Source: Emcibacter sp. (lineage in GTDB: Bacteria > Pseudomonadota > Alphaproteobacteria > Sphingomonadales > Emcibacteraceae). From it: 64,000 nucleotides of DNA. Shown piece after piece: positions 37,723-45,777 of the stretch (the first letter of the stretch is position 1; each line of letters begins with the position of its first letter). The notes below the pieces were generated by a model. It ran no database searches and was not told where the DNA came from. It was given only the letters and a program-made list of their open reading frames with translations. The DNA is taken from NCBI GenBank assembly GCA_021647465.1, contig JAKIUQ010000010.1, positions 1-64,000 on the forward strand, written 5' to 3'. The position numbers and the translations under genes were made by a program.

Positions 37723-38706
37723 GTGGAATATATTTCAGTGGTTGGCGGCCTTATCCTCTTGGTCATTGCCGGAGACAAATTGGTAGAAGGCTCAGTCGCC
37801 ATAGCCGAGAAATTTCATATCAGCAAATTAATCATCGGCATAACTGTGGTTTCTTTTGGTACCTCCGCGCCGGAACTTGTGGTTGGGATCGAAGCCGCCC
37901 TTTCAGGGGCCCCCGAGATTGCGCTGGGAAATGTTGTCGGGAGCAATATTGCCAATGTTTTACTGGTGCTCGGCATTCCGGCGCTTTTTTACCCTTTCGC
38001 CTGCAATGATAAGGAGATTAAGCATAGCCTTACTTATATGATGCTGGCGACATTTCTTCTTGTTGGACTGGCATTTTTCGGACCATTCCATATTTGGCAG
38101 GGAATAGGCATGGTCAGCATGCTTGTCATATTTCTCTATTTCTCTATTCAGCGGGCCAGACATAACAGTAAAATCATGAAGCATGATATTGAATTTGCCA
38201 AACATGCTCTGGAAGATATCAAGCCTGCCCCCTCACCCCACATGCCCACCCTCAAAGCTGTTATTATAACTGTTCTTGGCTTGGCTGGCTTGGTATTTGG
38301 GGCAAATATTCTGGTGGATGGTTCTATTGTCATCGCCCGGACAATGGGGGTCTCTGAAGCCGTTATTGGGTTAACAATCATTGCTATTGGCACATCCCTG
38401 CCCGAATTAACAACCTCTATCATGGCGGCCCGAAATAACCACGGCGATGTGGCCATGGGTAATATTATCGGCAGCAATCTGTTTAATATTCTGGCCATAA
38501 TGGGCATAACCGCGCTGGTCGCCCCCATTGCTGTACCAGAACAGTTTTTTACCCTCGATTTTCCTATTTTAATAATGACCTCATTGATATTGATTCCCAT
38601 TGCGCTGGGAAAAATAAAAATCAGCCGACCAATTGGATTTGGTTTTTGCCTACTTTACATCGCTTATTTGATGTATCTTGGCGTGCAATCGAATCTCATC
38701 GGTTAA
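37723..38706 (+). CDS. yrbG: CaCA family Ca2+(Na+)/H+ antiporter, YrbG-like
   Basis: A 327-residue membrane protein of about ten helices with the two alpha-repeat motifs of the calcium/cation antiporter superfamily, SFGTSAPELVVGIEAAL (about residues 46-62) and IAIGTSLPELTTSIMAA (about 222-238). Each holds the acidic ion-binding residue. It probably exchanges Na+ or H+ for Ca2+ across the inner membrane. The start is GTG after AGGGAATACC. It stands alone downstream of prsT. Confidence 0.9.
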   Translation: MEYISVVGGLILLVIAGDKLVEGSVAIAEKFHISKLIIGITVVSFGTSAPELVVGIEAALSGAPEIALGNVVGSNIANVLLVLGIPALFYPFACNDKEIKHSLTYMMLATFLLVGLAFFGPFHIWQGIGMVSMLVIFLYFSIQRARHNSKIMKHDIEFAKHALEDIKPAPSPHMPTLKAVIITVLGLAGLVFGANILVDGSIVIARTMGVSEAVIGLTIIAIGTSLPELTTSIMAARNNHGDVAMGNIIGSNLFNILAIMGITALVAPIAVPEQFFTLDFPILIMTSLILIPIALGKIKISRPIGFGFCLLYIAYLMYLGVQSNLIG

Positions 38707-38747
38707 TCGATCCTATTTTCTTTAAGAGATATTCGGAATATTACCCT

Positions 38748-39152
38748 ATGAAAACAAGTAATCTAAGCCCCATGAAATTTGCGGATGCCGCGCGTTCCGT
38801 CCGTCATGTTTTTATTCGCGACTTGATACTGGATAGTTTCATTGGTGTTTATGATCATGAAAAGGCCAAACCTCAAAAAATTCAAGTCAATGTTGATCTT
38901 TCCGTTATTGAGAATTCAACCGATTTAAACGATGATATAAATAATGTTGTCTGTTACGAAAGAATTGCGCTGGCCATTGAAACAATAGTAAAATCCGGTC
39001 ATATACATTTGGTGGAAACTTTGGCGGAAAATATTGCCGAAATGAACCTGCAAGACCCAAGGGTTCATTGCGTGAGAGTACGGGTCGAAAAACTTGAAGC
39101 CATAAAAAACACAACCAGTGTCGGCATAGAAATAGAACGTTACAGAAAGTAA
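38748..39152 (+). CDS. folB: Dihydroneopterin aldolase
   Basis: A protein of about 134 residues of the FolB family. It converts dihydroneopterin in folate synthesis. Characteristic segments are VFIRDLILDSFIGVYDHEK, a CYERIALAIETIV stretch, HLVETLAENIAE (active-site Glu) and the C-terminal VGIEIERYRK. The open frame extends upstream into the antiporter gene. ATG at 38748 or 38772 is the likely start, leaving a short gap after that gene's stop. No other folate gene is nearby. Confidence 0.88.
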   Translation: MKTSNLSPMKFADAARSVRHVFIRDLILDSFIGVYDHEKAKPQKIQVNVDLSVIENSTDLNDDINNVVCYERIALAIETIVKSGHIHLVETLAENIAEMNLQDPRVHCVRVRVEKLEAIKNTTSVGIEIERYRK

Positions 39153-39652
39153 GCCAGATTTCACTTCCACTGGCTTAGCCCCTGACAGCATCTAAAAATT
39201 AACCTTAATTATCTATATTTAGCCCCTTTTTAGCATTTACTTGTACACAGAACCATGCCTTCAATTATGACTATTGTACAGACAATTGCAATTCCGGAGA
39301 ATATTCTTTTAGAAGCTTCTTGACTTTGTTTTTCCCCATAGATTTCAATATGTTAGATATAATGCCTATTTTTTGGGCAAATGGCTTGAACCTCAATGAT
39401 CCTGCCCTTTAACACGAATGTCACAAAAGTTACCCCCTGACTTATCCACAGGAATCGTGGATAGTTTTTTGCCGAATCTCTTTCCTGTTGTTTAACCATT
39501 GATTCCTAACGACTTTTGCAGATCTAAGGCCGGTTTATTATTTATCTTAAATATTCACAAACGGTATACAGAAAATTTCTTGCTGTTTTTTCGTTGAGAA
39601 ACGCCCTGAATTTTCGCATGATAACAGCCGCTCATATCAGATAGGTAAAACA
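39153..39652. other. 500-bp gene-free region between folB and uvrC
   Basis: No open frame with coding character, tRNA or clear terminator is visible. The stretch is AT-rich and contains a perfect DnaA box with a second, inverted partial one (39442-39464). Three GANTC sites lie within 54 bp (39452, 39474, 39501), and two TTGTACA words occur at 39241 and 39273. The uvrC promoter must lie in its right part. Confidence 0.6.
39442..39464. promoter_or_regulatory. DnaA-box pair
   Basis: TTATCCACA (39442-39450) is a perfect DnaA box. CGTGGATAG (39456-39464) is an inverted copy with two mismatches to the consensus TGTGGATAA. It may be a DnaA-responsive promoter element or part of a replication-linked site. 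One good box is not enough to call an origin. Confidence 0.45.
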
Positions 39653-41497
39653 ATGACCGAAGGCGTTGAGATTATAAAAAAATATGTTAAGAACCTGCCC
39701 GGAAAACCGGGGGTTTACCGCATGATGGATGCTCAGGAAACTGTTCTTTATGTGGGCAAGGCCAAGAACCTGAAAAATCGCGTATCCAACTATACTAATC
39801 TCACCAGTCTGCCTTATCGTATTGCCCGCATGGTATCTGAAACACATACGATGGAATTTGTCACCACCCATACCGAAGTGGAAGCCCTGCTGCTCGAAGC
39901 AAATATGATCAAGCGTTTAAAACCTCTGTATAATATCTTGCTGCGTGATGACAAATCTTTTCCTTATATCCTGATTGATACCTCCCACGATGCGCCACAG
40001 GTGAGAAAGCATCGCGGGGCCAAGAAAAATGACGGACATTATTTTGGTCCCTTTGCTTCGGTTCAGGCCGTCAATCATAGTTTGCATATATTACAAAAAG
40101 CCTTTTTACTCAGAAGCTGCTCCGATAGTGTTTATAACGCGCGCACCCGTCCCTGCTTATTATATCAAATAAAACGATGTTCCGGCCCATGTGTCCAGAA
40201 AATTTCCCTGCCGGATTATAAAAAGCTGGTACAGTCTGCTCATGATTTTCTATGCGGGAAAAGCAAGGCCATCAAAGATAGCCTGACCCTTAAGATGGAG
40301 AGTTCCAGTGCGGACAAAGATTATGAGGTTGCCGCGGTATATCGGGACAGGCTAAAAGCCCTTGCCGCCGTGCAGGCCCGTCAGGATATTAATCAGGGAC
40401 ATGTAGAAGAAGCCGACATTATCGCCGGGGTTCAACAAGCAGGTCAAAGCTGCATTCAGGTGTTTTTCTTCCGGTCAGGACAGAATTGGGGCAACAAAGC
40501 CTACTTCCCCCGCCATCATAAAGAGCAAAATATTGAAGATATACTACCCGCTTTCCTTTCGCAATTTTACGATAATAAACCGCCGGCACGATTGATATTA
40601 GTCAACAGCATGATTTCTCAACACAGCCTGCTGGAAGAAGCCTTAACCGTAAAAGCGGGCCAAAAGGTGAGCATAAAAATGCCCCGGCGCGGTGACAAGC
40701 TTGGCCTGATCAACATGGTTGAGAAAAACGCGAAGGAAGCACTGGAAAGACATTTAACCGAGAAATCATCGCTGAAAAAGCTCTTAAAGGATTTGGCCGA
40801 TAAATTCAATCTGGACGGCCCGCCAGACCGGATCGAAATATATGATAACAGCCATATATCCGGCACAAACGCTGTTGGGGCCATGGTCATCTCAGGGCCG
40901 GATGGTTTTGATAAGGCCAGCTACCGGAAATTCAATATCAAATCTACAGACATAACTCCGGGCGATGACTTTGGTATGATGCGCGAGGTCATGACCAGAC
41001 GCTTTAAACGACAATTAAAAGAAGATCCTGACCGCTCTGCCCCCACTTGGCCAGACCTGTTAATCATTGATGGCGGACTGGGGCAACTTACCGCTGTTCA
41101 ACAAGCGCTTGGCGACCTTGGCCTTCTTGATATACCGCTCATTTCCATTGCAAAAGGCCCGGATCGCCATGCCGGACGAGAGGATTTCTATTTACCTGAT
41201 AGGCCGCCGTTTAAGATGCCGATGAATGATCCCACACTTTATTTTCTGCAAAGGCTGCGGGATGAGGCCCATCGCTTTGCCATTGGCAGTCATCGGCAAC
41301 AAAGAGCTAAAAATATGCATAAATCCATATTGGATGGCCTGCCCGGCATCGGCCCAAGTCGGAAAAAGGCCTTGCTGTTGCATTTCGGTTCCGCAAAGGC
41401 CGTTGAGGGGGCCGCCCTCACAGATCTTGAGGCGGTGAAGGGAATTAGTCATCAACTGGCCCAAAATATCTATGACTATTTCCATGACAATATTTAA
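39653..41497 (+). CDS. uvrC: Excinuclease ABC subunit C
   Basis: A 614-residue UvrC, which makes both incisions in nucleotide excision repair. An N-terminal GIY-YIG domain (PGVYRMMDAQETVLYVGKAKNL) is followed by a UVR/UvrB-binding segment near residues 205-240. An RNase H-like endonuclease domain holds YDNSHISGTNAVGAMV and LIIDGGLGQL. A C-terminal helix-hairpin-helix pair (LPGIGPSRKKALL) completes the normal layout. It precedes pgsA and moaDE, a gene order common in Alphaproteobacteria. Confidence 0.97.
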   Translation: MTEGVEIIKKYVKNLPGKPGVYRMMDAQETVLYVGKAKNLKNRVSNYTNLTSLPYRIARMVSETHTMEFVTTHTEVEALLLEANMIKRLKPLYNILLRDDKSFPYILIDTSHDAPQVRKHRGAKKNDGHYFGPFASVQAVNHSLHILQKAFLLRSCSDSVYNARTRPCLLYQIKRCSGPCVQKISLPDYKKLVQSAHDFLCGKSKAIKDSLTLKMESSSADKDYEVAAVYRDRLKALAAVQARQDINQGHVEEADIIAGVQQAGQSCIQVFFFRSGQNWGNKAYFPRHHKEQNIEDILPAFLSQFYDNKPPARLILVNSMISQHSLLEEALTVKAGQKVSIKMPRRGDKLGLINMVEKNAKEALERHLTEKSSLKKLLKDLADKFNLDGPPDRIEIYDNSHISGTNAVGAMVISGPDGFDKASYRKFNIKSTDITPGDDFGMMREVMTRRFKRQLKEDPDRSAPTWPDLLIIDGGLGQLTAVQQALGDLGLLDIPLISIAKGPDRHAGREDFYLPDRPPFKMPMNDPTLYFLQRLRDEAHRFAIGSHRQQRAKNMHKSILDGLPGIGPSRKKALLLHFGSAKAVEGAALTDLEAVKGISHQLAQNIYDYFHDNI

Positions 41498-41610
41498 TTT
41501 CGGGAAGTTTGAAATATTATCAAAAGCCATATTTCACCCTTGGCAGGAGGAAAAGCATAGCCTATAACTACACTCAATAGATCTACTGACGTTAGCAAGT
41601 AAGCTTCAAA

Positions 41611-42162
41611 ATGTATAATCTCGCAAATATTTTAACATTTTCCCGTATTCTGATGATCCCCTTGATCGTAGGGTCATTTTATCTGCCCGGTGACAAAGCC
41701 TATTGGATTGGCTTTGCGATTTTCACGGCTGCGGGCATTACGGATTTTTTAGACGGCTATATTGCCCGCAAATATAAAATGACCTCGGCCTTGGGCAAAT
41801 TTATGGACCCCATTGCAGACAAGCTGTTAATCGCCGCCGCATTGCTTATGATGGTTGCCTTTCACAGGATAGAAGGACTGGCCATTATCGCCGCCGTGAT
41901 TATTCTATGCCGGGAATTTGCCGTATCAGGTCTCAGAGAATTTCTTGCTGATTTAAAGGTAAGCGTTCCTGTATCATATCTTGCCAAATGGAAAACCACG
42001 CTTCAGATTATTGCTCTTGGGTTTCTGCTGGTCGGCGAAGCATCACCAGACTTTATCAATGCCGTATTAATAGGTAACATTTGCCTGTGGGTTGCGGCCA
42101 TTCTAACCCTCTATACCGGCTATGATTATTTAAAAGTCGGCCTGCGTCATATGATGGAATAA
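41611..42162 (+). CDS. pgsA: CDP-diacylglycerol-glycerol-3-phosphate 3-phosphatidyltransferase
   Basis: A 183-residue inner-membrane enzyme that makes phosphatidylglycerophosphate. The CDP-alcohol phosphotransferase signature D-G-x2-A-R-x8-G-x3-D-x3-D is seen as DGYIARKYKMTSALGKFMD then PIADK (about residues 48-70), followed by hydrophobic helices. It lies 3 nt before moaD and is probably cotranscribed with it. Confidence 0.95.
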   Translation: MYNLANILTFSRILMIPLIVGSFYLPGDKAYWIGFAIFTAAGITDFLDGYIARKYKMTSALGKFMDPIADKLLIAAALLMMVAFHRIEGLAIIAAVIILCREFAVSGLREFLADLKVSVPVSYLAKWKTTLQIIALGFLLVGEASPDFINAVLIGNICLWVAAILTLYTGYDYLKVGLRHMME

Positions 42163-42165
42163 GAT

Positions 42166-42417
42166 ATGGACCTGTTATATTTTGCCCATGTCAGAGAAAA
42201 TATTGGCTGTTCTTCTGAACAGATATCCTTACCTGACAATATTTCGGATGTAAGCGGATTAATAAACCATTTGCGCGCCAAAGGCATAAACTATCAATCC
42301 GCCTTTGAAAATGAAGACATCATTCGGGTTGCTGTTAATCAGCTATATGTAAATTTTGACCATGTGATTTCCGAAAAAGACGAAATTGCCTTTTTCCCGC
42401 CTATGACAGGGGGATAA
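42166..42417 (+). CDS. moaD: Molybdopterin synthase sulfur-carrier subunit
   Basis: An 83-residue ubiquitin-like protein ending in PPMTGG, the C-terminal Gly-Gly that becomes thiocarboxylated and donates sulfur to molybdopterin. It precedes moaE by 4 nt. It provides cofactor for molybdoenzymes such as XdhB in this window. Confidence 0.95.
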   Translation: MDLLYFAHVRENIGCSSEQISLPDNISDVSGLINHLRAKGINYQSAFENEDIIRVAVNQLYVNFDHVISEKDEIAFFPPMTGG

Positions 42418-42421
42418 ATTC

Positions 42422-42877
42422 ATGATGAAAGTTCTTGTACAAGAACAGGATTTTAATATTGCCGCAGAAATAGCCGACATCGTCAGCAAGCGAACGGATA
42501 TTGGCGGCATCGTTACCTTCACAGGGCTTGTTCGGGATTTTCATGGGTCAAACAAGATTCAGAAAATGACATTGGAACATTTTCCCGGTATGGCCGAGAA
42601 ACAACTTGAGGCCATCTGCAAAACAGCGCAGGAACGCTGGCCTTTGCTGGGCGGTACCGTGATCCACCGTTACGGGCCGCTAAATCCCGGCGATCAAATT
42701 GTTCTGGTTATCACCCTTTCGGCCCATCGGGAAGCCGCCTTTGACGCTGCCAGTTTTATCATGGACTGGTTAAAAACTGACGCGCCCTTCTGGAAGAAAG
42801 AAGAAACCTTAAGCGGCACCCATTGGGTGAGCGCAAAAGACGCTGACACTTTAAAAGCCGAAAAATGGCAAAAATAA
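42422..42877 (+). CDS. moaE: Molybdopterin synthase catalytic subunit
   Basis: A 151-residue MoaE. Recognisable parts are GGIVTFTGLVRDFH, the LEHFPGM segment, IHRYGPLNPGDQIVLV, and the catalytic-Lys region WLKTDAPFWKKE. With MoaD it converts precursor Z to molybdopterin. It is the last gene of the pgsA-moaD-moaE group. Confidence 0.95.
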   Translation: MMKVLVQEQDFNIAAEIADIVSKRTDIGGIVTFTGLVRDFHGSNKIQKMTLEHFPGMAEKQLEAICKTAQERWPLLGGTVIHRYGPLNPGDQIVLVITLSAHREAAFDAASFIMDWLKTDAPFWKKEETLSGTHWVSAKDADTLKAEKWQK

Positions 42878-42921
42878 TTCCCTAAATAATATAGTGGGAT
42901 ATTTTTTAATTAAATTTAGTC

Positions 42922-42956
42922 ACCCCGTAAATATCTCTTTAATCTCCGGGTTTTTT
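42922..42956 (+). terminator. Probable terminator after moaE
   Basis: ACCCCG (42922-42927) pairs with CCGGGT (42946-42951), with one mismatch, and is followed by six T residues (42951-42956). The stem is short, so confidence is moderate. Confidence 0.45.
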
Positions 42957-43006
42957 CTGCGACACTCCTCTTTGAAAAAACAATCATAACAATCCGGGGA
43001 TACAGG

Positions 43007-44674
43007 ATGAAGAACGCACTAAAAATATTATTAACCGCCGTTTCAGCAACCGCCCTGATGGCCATCAGCGGCTGTGACAATACAAATAAAGAACCCGCAG
43101 CTGACGAAAATATATGGGTTTCTGAAGCCGCAGAGAAAAGAGCGGATATTTATACCGACTATACGCTCACATCGGATTTAAGCCATTTAAGCGATAACCA
43201 GAAACAGATGATCAGCCTGTTAATTGACGCATCAGTCATCATGGATGATCTATATTGGCAGCAGGCTTACGGTGATAAAGAGAAATTGTTATCCTCTGTT
43301 TCCGATGAAAAAGCCCTTGGTTTCATACAGAAAAACTATGGCCCGTGGGATCGCCTTGACGGCGACAAACCCTTCCTGAAAAATATTCCGGAAAAGCCTT
43401 TGGGCGCCAATTTTTATCCTGCGGATATGACCAAACAGGAATTTGAAGCCTTTGACCATAAAGATAAAGTCGGCCTTTATTCGGTTCTTCGCCGCGATAC
43501 CAGGGGCCAGTTGACCGTCATCCCCTATCACATCTTATATAAAGAAGAATTGGGCAGAGCCGCTGATCTCCTGAGACAGGCCTCAAATTATGCCGATAAT
43601 ATGGCATTTAAAAACTATCTGATCCTGCGCGCCGATGCCATTATTTCTGATGACTATCAGGCCAGCGATTTTGCCTGGATGGATATGAAAACCAACCCCG
43701 TAGAGCTTGTTATTGGGGCCATTGAAACCTATGAAGACCTTCTGTATGGTTACCGGACGGCCTATGAATCCTACGTTTTGATCAAAGATCCGGTCTGGAG
43801 CGAAAAGCTGGCACGATTTAAGGAAGTCTTGCCGGAATTACAAAAAGGACTGCCGGTAGAAGCGGCCTATAAAGCCGAGATGCCGGGAACAGATTCCGAT
43901 CTGAATGCCTATGATGTTATCTATTACGCGGGCCATTCCAATGCCGGCTCCAAGACCATTGCGATCAATCTGCCCAATGATGAGGAAGTTCAGCTTAAAA
44001 AAGGCACCCGCAGACTGCAATTAAAGAATGCCATGCGCGCGAAATTTGACAAAATTCTATTGCCGATCACAGATATCCTTATCGCGCCGGAGCAGCGCCA
44101 TCATGTCACGTTCAATGCCTTCTTCTCAAACACTATGTTTCATGAGGTTTCTCACGGCCTGGGCATCAAGGAAACATTAACCGGCAAAGGGCCGGTACGT
44201 TTGGCGCTGAAAGATGCCGCCTCTCCCTTTGAAGAAGGCAAAGCGGATATTCTTGGTCTCTATATGATTAAGAAACTCTATGAAAAGGGTGATATAACCG
44301 AAGGTGACATAATGGATTATTACGTCACTTTTGTCGCGGGAATATTCCGCTCCAGCCGTTTCGGCGCCTCTTCCGCCCATGGCAAGGCCAATATGGTGCG
44401 CTTTAATTATTTTCTTGAAATGGGGGCTTTTGCCAAGAATGCCGCCGGATATTATATGGTGGATCAGGAAAAATTTGATTTGGCCATGGACAGCCTTGGC
44501 AATCTGCTGCTGACCATACAGGGCGACGGCGATTATGACCGCGCCGTTCAGCTTATGGAAACAAAAGGCATCATGAGCGAAACTTTAAAGTCAGACCTTG
44601 ATCGCTTGAAAGAAGCCAACATTCCCGTGGATATCAATTTCATACAGGGCAAGGATGTTCTTGGATTAAAATAA
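43007..44674 (+). CDS. M49-like (dipeptidyl-peptidase III-related) zinc peptidase lipoprotein
   Basis: A 555-residue predicted lipoprotein (signal peptide ending ALMAISGC, Cys23) of the family of bacterial proteins related to dipeptidyl peptidase III. The putative zinc site is HEVSHGLG (His380 region) with a downstream FEEGKADILG that supplies the third ligand. Classical M49 enzymes have HEXXGH, whereas this has HEXXH. It would act in the periplasm on small peptides. The start is well placed. The NnrU gene follows 23 nt later. Confidence 0.8.
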   Translation: MKNALKILLTAVSATALMAISGCDNTNKEPAADENIWVSEAAEKRADIYTDYTLTSDLSHLSDNQKQMISLLIDASVIMDDLYWQQAYGDKEKLLSSVSDEKALGFIQKNYGPWDRLDGDKPFLKNIPEKPLGANFYPADMTKQEFEAFDHKDKVGLYSVLRRDTRGQLTVIPYHILYKEELGRAADLLRQASNYADNMAFKNYLILRADAIISDDYQASDFAWMDMKTNPVELVIGAIETYEDLLYGYRTAYESYVLIKDPVWSEKLARFKEVLPELQKGLPVEAAYKAEMPGTDSDLNAYDVIYYAGHSNAGSKTIAINLPNDEEVQLKKGTRRLQLKNAMRAKFDKILLPITDILIAPEQRHHVTFNAFFSNTMFHEVSHGLGIKETLTGKGPVRLALKDAASPFEEGKADILGLYMIKKLYEKGDITEGDIMDYYVTFVAGIFRSSRFGASSAHGKANMVRFNYFLEMGAFAKNAAGYYMVDQEKFDLAMDSLGNLLLTIQGDGDYDRAVQLMETKGIMSETLKSDLDRLKEANIPVDINFIQGKDVLGLK

Positions 44675-44697
44675 TATGACATAAAAGGAGGGTTACT

Positions 44698-45258
44698 ATG
44701 AGTATATATTTATACATAGGAATATTACTATTTTGTTCGCTTCATTTGTTTCCTGCAGTTTGCGCTAATTGCCGACAAGGCATGGTAGAGAAAATCGGTG
44801 AGAAACCGTTTAAAGGAATTTTTGCGATTCTTGCCCTCCTGTCCATTACCGTCATCGTCTATGGGTGGCGGTCAAGCGAACCAGGCTTTATTTATACCCC
44901 GCCGGAATGGGGGCCCTCAGCCACAAAAATTCTGATGCTGCCCATGTTGTTCCTGTTCTTGTCATACGGCAATATCAAACGCGTCATTCGGCATCCTCAG
45001 CTGACATCGATCCTCCTATGGGCCGGTGCGCATCTTCTCTCGAACGGGGACAGCCGCTCTCTTGTTCTTTTCCCCAGTCTGATTGTCTGGGCTTTGCTGG
45101 TCATGTATTTTTTAAACCGGCGGGATGGCCCATGGCAAAAACCAGACCCCAGCCCGATTTTTACAGATATAAAGGCGGTTGTTGGTACGCTGCTTATTTA
45201 TGGCTTAATCACCTATTATCATATTTACATATCCGGCGTTTCATTAATTCATTCATGA
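44698..45258 (+). CDS. nnrU: NnrU family membrane protein
   Basis: A 186-residue membrane protein with five or six hydrophobic helices. It matches NnrU (mtILLxGxxLFxxxHxxP-like start, a YGWR motif and the WAGAHLLSNGDSRS segment after helix four). NnrU is genetically linked to nitrite/NO respiration and is related to the NnrU-type enzymes of carotenoid metabolism. The ATG follows AGGAGGG. Here it is far from nirS and without an FNR-type box. A palindrome (45255-45272) at the stop could form a weak hairpin. Confidence 0.85.
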   Translation: MSIYLYIGILLFCSLHLFPAVCANCRQGMVEKIGEKPFKGIFAILALLSITVIVYGWRSSEPGFIYTPPEWGPSATKILMLPMLFLFLSYGNIKRVIRHPQLTSILLWAGAHLLSNGDSRSLVLFPSLIVWALLVMYFLNRRDGPWQKPDPSPIFTDIKAVVGTLLIYGLITYYHIYISGVSLIHS

Positions 45259-45315
45259 CCTGTTCAGGTCATTGGCCGTATAGTTTTATCACTGTCAATA
45301 ACAGGTGAGGTTGTT

Positions 45316-45750
45316 ATGAAAATACATGTGATAAGCTATTTTCTGGGGTTTATTTTACTGGCCGCAGCGGCTTCGGCGATCGCTGAGGAAAACAGGCTAA
45401 AGCCCTTAAAAAAAGAAGAATATAAGAATTTCATTGCGGATTTAGACAAGGGACGAGACTGCATTTTTTCCCGTACTATTGGAAATTGGACCCTACTGGA
45501 TAACCAGCGTATGATCCTCTATGCGCCGACCAAAAATCGGCCTTATTTTGTCAAACTTGCCCTGCGGTCTCATGAATTAAAATTTGCGCATCAGATTGGT
45601 GTCTATTCAAAATTTGACAATCGTTTCTGCCCCTACGGCGGCAATGCCCTGTTCATAGATGGTAATCGCTATACCATCAGTGCCATTAAGAAAATTGACA
45701 AGGACACCGCCAAACAACTGATTTCTTTCAACAAGAAAGATGACAAGTGA
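45316..45750 (+). CDS. Small secreted protein, DUF6491-like
   Basis: A 144-residue protein with a signal peptide ending near ASAIAEE. The mature part has two cysteines (GRDCIFSR and NRFCPYGG) about 60 residues apart that could form a disulfide, and a beta-rich pattern. It resembles the DUF6491 group (conserved CxxxRTI then a FCPxG-like site), but I cannot be sure. It ends 27 nt before the convergent glmS. No function is proposed. Confidence 0.75.
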   Translation: MKIHVISYFLGFILLAAAASAIAEENRLKPLKKEEYKNFIADLDKGRDCIFSRTIGNWTLLDNQRMILYAPTKNRPYFVKLALRSHELKFAHQIGVYSKFDNRFCPYGGNALFIDGNRYTISAIKKIDKDTAKQLISFNKKDDK

Positions 45751-45777
45751 CTTAAAAAGCAAAACGGTTAGAATCTG

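Noticed and set aside
39153..39652. Chromosomal replication origin
   Set aside because: Only one perfect DnaA box is present and no origin-linked genes (dnaA, hemE, parAB, gidA) flank it.
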